Shown here in pieces: positions 7,121 through 9,982 of a DNA stretch of 9,982 nt. Below the pieces are notes generated by a model. It was not told the DNA's origin. It did not search any database and saw nothing but the letters and a program-made list of their open reading frames with translations. Position numbers and translations under genes: made by a program. Origin of the DNA: Verrucomicrobiota bacterium (lineage in GTDB: Bacteria > Verrucomicrobiota > Verrucomicrobiia > Opitutales > Seribacteraceae); contig JACNJI010000178.1 of NCBI GenBank assembly GCA_014382645.1, forward strand, positions 1 to 9,982, written 5' to 3'. Every line of letters starts with the position of its first letter. The first letter of the stretch is position 1.

Positions 7121-7678
7121 TTGAGCGAACCTAACGATTCTACTGACGACGGAGATCGTCGAGCATTCATTACCAAAGCAACCGTTGGGGTGTCTGTTGC
7201 TTGCTCCGTTTTTCCTTTTGCCGCAGGCGTTCCCGCCTTTCTTGATCCTGTAAGCGGTAACGGTGATGGTGATGCTGGCGAGATTCCTTGGTCCAAGGTG
7301 GCATCCTTTTCGGCATTGCCCGAGGATGGTACGCCAACGAGATTTGGCATTGTTCGTGAACGAGTGACCGATGCATGGAGCACCTTAACGAATGTTCCCG
7401 TAGGGGCGGTTTACATTGTTAAACAGGGCGATCAAGTGAAGGCCTTCAACCTCAAGTGTCCGCATCTAGGTTGCGCAATAGACCATCGGTCCGATCAAGG
7501 TGATTTCTTTTGCCCCTGCCATAATAGTTCTTTTGCGTTTGATGGTTCCGTTTCCAACCCCGCCAGTCCTAGTCCACGAGGGATGGATGGCCTCGAGACA
7601 AAAATTGAAAACGGATTCGTATATGTTCGTTTTCAGCAATTCCGCCCGAATCTCGCGGAAAAAGTGCCCCTGATATGA
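7121..7678 (+). CDS. Rieske [2Fe-2S] protein of a quinol:cytochrome c oxidoreductase
   Basis: A 185-residue Rieske subunit that takes the first electron from quinol at the outer (Qo) site of a bc complex. Residues 13-19 (RRAFITK) match the twin-arginine motif, followed by a hydrophobic segment of about 22 residues that likely remains as the membrane anchor. The cluster motifs are CPHLGC (113-118) and CPCHNSSF (131-138). Ligands are Cys113, His115, Cys131 and His134, with Cys118 and Cys133 as the structural disulfide. The usual CPCHGSxY is changed: Asn for Gly135 and Phe at position 138 instead of Tyr. Loss of that Tyr hydroxyl is known to lower the cluster potential, which fits a menaquinol-linked complex (inference). 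The start is uncertain: TTG at 7121 is the only usual-type codon before the Tat motif (ATT at 7118 is possible), and no Shine-Dalgarno is seen. Its stop overlaps the cytochrome b gene by 4 nt. Confidence 0.93.
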   Translation: MSEPNDSTDDGDRRAFITKATVGVSVACSVFPFAAGVPAFLDPVSGNGDGDAGEIPWSKVASFSALPEDGTPTRFGIVRERVTDAWSTLTNVPVGAVYIVKQGDQVKAFNLKCPHLGCAIDHRSDQGDFFCPCHNSSFAFDGSVSNPASPSPRGMDGLETKIENGFVYVRFQQFRPNLAEKVPLI

Positions 7679-9423
7679 AGGCAATTATAGACTGGCTTGA
7701 TGATCGTTCCGGTTTTCGGACCCTCATCAAGGAAGCCCTTTACGAAAAAGTGCCCGGGGGCGCTAGGTGGCGATATGTGTGGGGTAGTTGCCTAACCTTC
7801 GCGTTTTTCGCTCAAGTCGTAACAGGTACGCTTTTATGGATGTTTTACAGTCCCAGTGCACAGACGGCTTGGGAAAGCGTTTACTTCCTCCAATACCACG
7901 TATGGGGCGGATGGTTCCTTCGCGGAATTCACCATTATATGGCTCAGGCCATGGTTGTCCTGCTGGTCTTGCACCTCATGCAGGTAGTCATCGACGGAGC
8001 TTACAAGGCTCCTCGGGAACTAAACTTTTGGTTCGGCATTGCCCTAATGGGAGTTACTTTAGGTCTTTCACTCACAGGTTACCTGCTTCCTTGGGACCAG
8101 AAGGGTTACTGGGCGACTACAGTGGCGACCAATCTCATAGCCGAGGTACCTCTCGTTGGAGTTTACTTGCAAAAGCTTGTCGTTGGTGGAGAAGAATACG
8201 GGCACCACACGGTTACGCGCTTTTTTGCCCTTCACGCCGGGGTTCTTCCGGGAGCTCTAATTGCACTTGTTGTCGGCCACATTTACCTGTTCCGTCGTCA
8301 TGGTATCCATGCCAAGGAACCTCGACCCAAACGAGATTCCTATTTCTGGCCGGACCAAGTGCTGAAAGATGCCGTGGCCTGTTTAGCCGTGGCGCTAGCG
8401 GTCATTGTGCTTACCCTATACTTTCATGGGGCTCCACTAGGCCCGCCCGCGGATCCCGCCAGCGCATTTCCGGCACGGCCCGAGTGGTACTTTCTTTTTC
8501 TTTTCCAGTTGCTCAAGTATGTCCCGGCTTTTTGGGGAGCTGTCATTATTCCCGCTTTCGTTGTGCTCTTGATGTTCGCCCAACCGTTTATCGGCAAGTC
8601 GGAAAAAGGTCACCGTTTCAACATTGGTTTTCTCTGGTGCTTATTGATCGGGGCGGGGGCTCTTACTTTTCTGGCCTTTTCGGAAGACCGTGCGAATAAG
8701 AAACATTTCGCCGCCGTTGAGGAAGCTGATTGGCTGGCAAAACGGGTTGTGGAAATAGCCGACAAGCAAGGTATCCCGCCTAGCGGGGCCGTCACCTTGT
8801 TGCGAGAAGACCATGAAAATCGCGCCCGACATTTATTTTCCTCCAATTGCGCCAGTTGCCATCTTTACAATGGGCATGACGGCAGAGGCTTTCCCGTGGA
8901 TTCCAACCAATCCGCCCCCGACCTTGCCGGGTTTGCTAGTCGTGCATGGCTCGAAGGATTGCTTGATTACGATCATTATGTATCCACGAAATATTTTGGC
9001 GGCACCGCGTTCAAGGACGGAAAGATGGCGACCAAAGTGCTAAAGAAGTTTGGCGAGAAAGAGAAGGCCCTTGTCCCTAAGGTCGCGGCTCTCCTGTCGG
9101 ATATCGCCGGCCTTCCTTACCAAGAACCACTATCTGAAAAGGAAAGAGAAGAAGGTTTCAATGTCTTCTTCGATGAATTAGGCTGTATCGATTGTCACGA
9201 TATCGAAGATGAGGACGAAGGTTCGGCTCCCGATCTTACCGGTTACGGTTCGCGGGATTGGTTGGCCGCTATTGTCTCCGATCCCTCTCACGAACGTTTC
9301 TATGGCAAAGATAACGATCGCATGCCCTCTTTCGTTCGCGATGAAAAACTGACTGTAGAGGAAATTGGAATTCTCGTTGATTGGCTTCGTTCGAAATCAT
9401 CGGCGGATTCTGCAGTTAGGTAA
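7675..9423 (+). CDS. Cytochrome b6/subunit IV fused to two C-terminal cytochrome c domains
   Basis: A 582-residue membrane protein, the core of a quinol oxidoreductase. Residues 1 to about 210 are the four-helix cytochrome b half. Heme-b ligands are His86 and His100 in helix 2 and His187 and His202 in helix 4; the 14-residue gap in the second pair is the b6-type spacing. GYLLPWDQKGYW (135-146) and TRFFALHAGVLPG (181-193) are family motifs. Residues about 225-335 are the subunit IV part, with the Qo-site PEWY at 269-272. The C-terminus, probably periplasmic, has two heme-c sites, CASCH (392-396) and CIDCH (504-508). Each is followed by APDLxG(F/Y)xSRxWL and a possible axial Met (Met451, Met550), showing a domain duplication. 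Position 35, the Cys that binds heme c(n) in b6, is Val here. The start ATG overlaps the Rieske stop (ATGA), so the two are co-translated. No separate c1-type gene follows; the fused c domains probably take that role. Confidence 0.94.
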   Translation: MKAIIDWLDDRSGFRTLIKEALYEKVPGGARWRYVWGSCLTFAFFAQVVTGTLLWMFYSPSAQTAWESVYFLQYHVWGGWFLRGIHHYMAQAMVVLLVLHLMQVVIDGAYKAPRELNFWFGIALMGVTLGLSLTGYLLPWDQKGYWATTVATNLIAEVPLVGVYLQKLVVGGEEYGHHTVTRFFALHAGVLPGALIALVVGHIYLFRRHGIHAKEPRPKRDSYFWPDQVLKDAVACLAVALAVIVLTLYFHGAPLGPPADPASAFPARPEWYFLFLFQLLKYVPAFWGAVIIPAFVVLLMFAQPFIGKSEKGHRFNIGFLWCLLIGAGALTFLAFSEDRANKKHFAAVEEADWLAKRVVEIADKQGIPPSGAVTLLREDHENRARHLFSSNCASCHLYNGHDGRGFPVDSNQSAPDLAGFASRAWLEGLLDYDHYVSTKYFGGTAFKDGKMATKVLKKFGEKEKALVPKVAALLSDIAGLPYQEPLSEKEREEGFNVFFDELGCIDCHDIEDEDEGSAPDLTGYGSRDWLAAIVSDPSHERFYGKDNDRMPSFVRDEKLTVEEIGILVDWLRSKSSADSAVR

Positions 9424-9511
9424 TTCTCAATGACGCTTGATCTTGAACTTTCGGCCAATTTCGTTTTTTAAAACTGGCTTTGCTTCTTTTAAACAATCGT
9501 CAGGAAACCAA

Positions 9512-9946
9512 GTGGGAATTCACATCTCTAAAGATGGCCAGCAATATGGGCCTTACAGTCTCGAGGAAGTAGAGTCTTATCTCGATTCAGGCCAATTTGC
9601 GGTAACCGACTTTGGTTTGTCGGAGGGCGGAACCGAATGGCAACAACTTGGAGAAATGCTTTCCACTCCCGATTCCTCTGCTACTGCCGAGGAAAGTTCG
9701 TACGAGGAGTCGGATATTGATTACGAAAAGCTCAAACAATGGGAAGACCAATTCGAAGACTTTGAGGATGAGGGGGAAAGGATCGAAACTCCTGTCGCGT
9801 CTCCACCCGTACAAGTTTCCCCGGCGGTAGCCCCTGCTGCACCACCTGTCCGGCAAGCTCAACCCCCAGTTGCCCCAATCGCACCGCCCCCACCTCCCGC
9901 CGTTCCTCCCACTTATCCCCTTTACTTACATCCTCCCCCACAGTAA
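9512..9946 (+). CDS. Small GYF_2-domain protein with acidic middle and Pro-rich tail
   Basis: The GTG at 9512 is preferred as start because AGGA (9502-9505) lies 6 nt upstream and the domain begins at once. The reading frame extends back to a TTG at 9437, but the added residues do not fit the family. The 144-residue product starts with a GYF_2 domain (DUF4339 type): GQQYGPYSLEEVESYLDSG at residues 9-27, then TDFGLSEGGTEWQQLGEML to residue 50. Residues about 53-90 are strongly acidic (EDQFEDFEDEGE). From residue 92 to the end it is Pro/Ala/Val-rich. In Verrucomicrobiota such domains usually precede a linker and a membrane or other domain; none is present before the stop. GYF domains bind Pro-rich peptides, so self- or partner binding is conceivable, but no function can be assigned. 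It lies 88 nt after the cytochrome gene, same strand. Confidence 0.75.
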   Translation: MGIHISKDGQQYGPYSLEEVESYLDSGQFAVTDFGLSEGGTEWQQLGEMLSTPDSSATAEESSYEESDIDYEKLKQWEDQFEDFEDEGERIETPVASPPVQVSPAVAPAAPPVRQAQPPVAPIAPPPPPAVPPTYPLYLHPPPQ

Positions 9947-9982
9947 CCCTCACCTTCTGCTCTTCCCCCCCTCCATATTGTT

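Noticed and set aside
7788..8699. 303-codon plus-strand ORF inside the cytochrome b gene
   Set aside because: Out of frame with a clearly conserved cytochrome b, and its product has no recognisable motifs.
9437..9511. Upstream TTG start for the GYF_2 gene
   Set aside because: The extra residues do not resemble the family, and the GTG at 9512 has a well-spaced AGGA directly ahead.
9424..9511. Terminator after the cytochrome b-c gene
   Set aside because: Only a short imperfect GCCA/TGGC pairing around a T-rich loop was found, too weak to call.

Overview
This window carries a largely housekeeping stretch of a Gram-negative-type (diderm) bacterial chromosome. The most likely source is Verrucomicrobiota, probably the Opitutae/Puniceicoccales side. 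That placement is inference. It rests on a GYF_2-domain protein of the style common in that phylum, on the gene order fabH - BamD-like TPR - LptE-like - rpe, and on a two-gene Rieske / cytochrome b-c fusion operon. No mobile element, CRISPR array, rRNA or tRNA was seen.

Region 1 (1-3052, plus strand) looks like one operon. It holds the 3' part of fabH (ketoacyl-ACP synthase III, cut at its catalytic Cys codon), a secreted TPR protein resembling BamD, a small LptE-like lipoprotein, and rpe (ribulose-phosphate 3-epimerase). The last three genes overlap by 4 and 7 nt, which suggests translational coupling. Two of the four genes point to outer-membrane biogenesis (BAM and LPS-transport accessory roles) beside lipid synthesis.

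Region 2 (3059-5257, minus strand) is hppA, a full-length membrane pyrophosphatase convergent with rpe. Its residues match the K+-dependent, Na+-pumping class. Its upstream region (5258-5535), shared with the divergent next gene, has three 10-bp direct repeats with helically phased T-tracts and, nearer the divergent gene, a terminator-like hairpin.

Region 3 (5536-6912, plus strand) is a probable lipoprotein with three MORN_2 (YwqK-type) repeats followed by about 300 residues of Pro-rich, PPLD-repeating low-complexity sequence. A non-coding stretch follows (6913-7120) with two perfect 7-bp inverted repeats and a questionable 52-codon ORF.

Region 4 (7121-9423, plus strand) is a quinol:cytochrome c/plastocyanin-type oxidoreductase in two overlapping genes. 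They are a Tat-targeted Rieske protein and a 582-residue fusion of b6-type cytochrome b, subunit IV and two tandem CXXCH cytochrome c domains. It should pass electrons from (mena)quinol through the Rieske cluster to the fused c hemes and build proton-motive force, while hppA could add a sodium gradient from pyrophosphate. The window ends with a small GYF_2-domain protein with an acidic middle and a Pro-rich tail.

I do not see a convincing undescribed multi-gene system. The most unusual items are the b-c fusion with duplicated c domains, the MORN/PPLD protein with a possible attenuator in its leader, and the phased repeats upstream of hppA.
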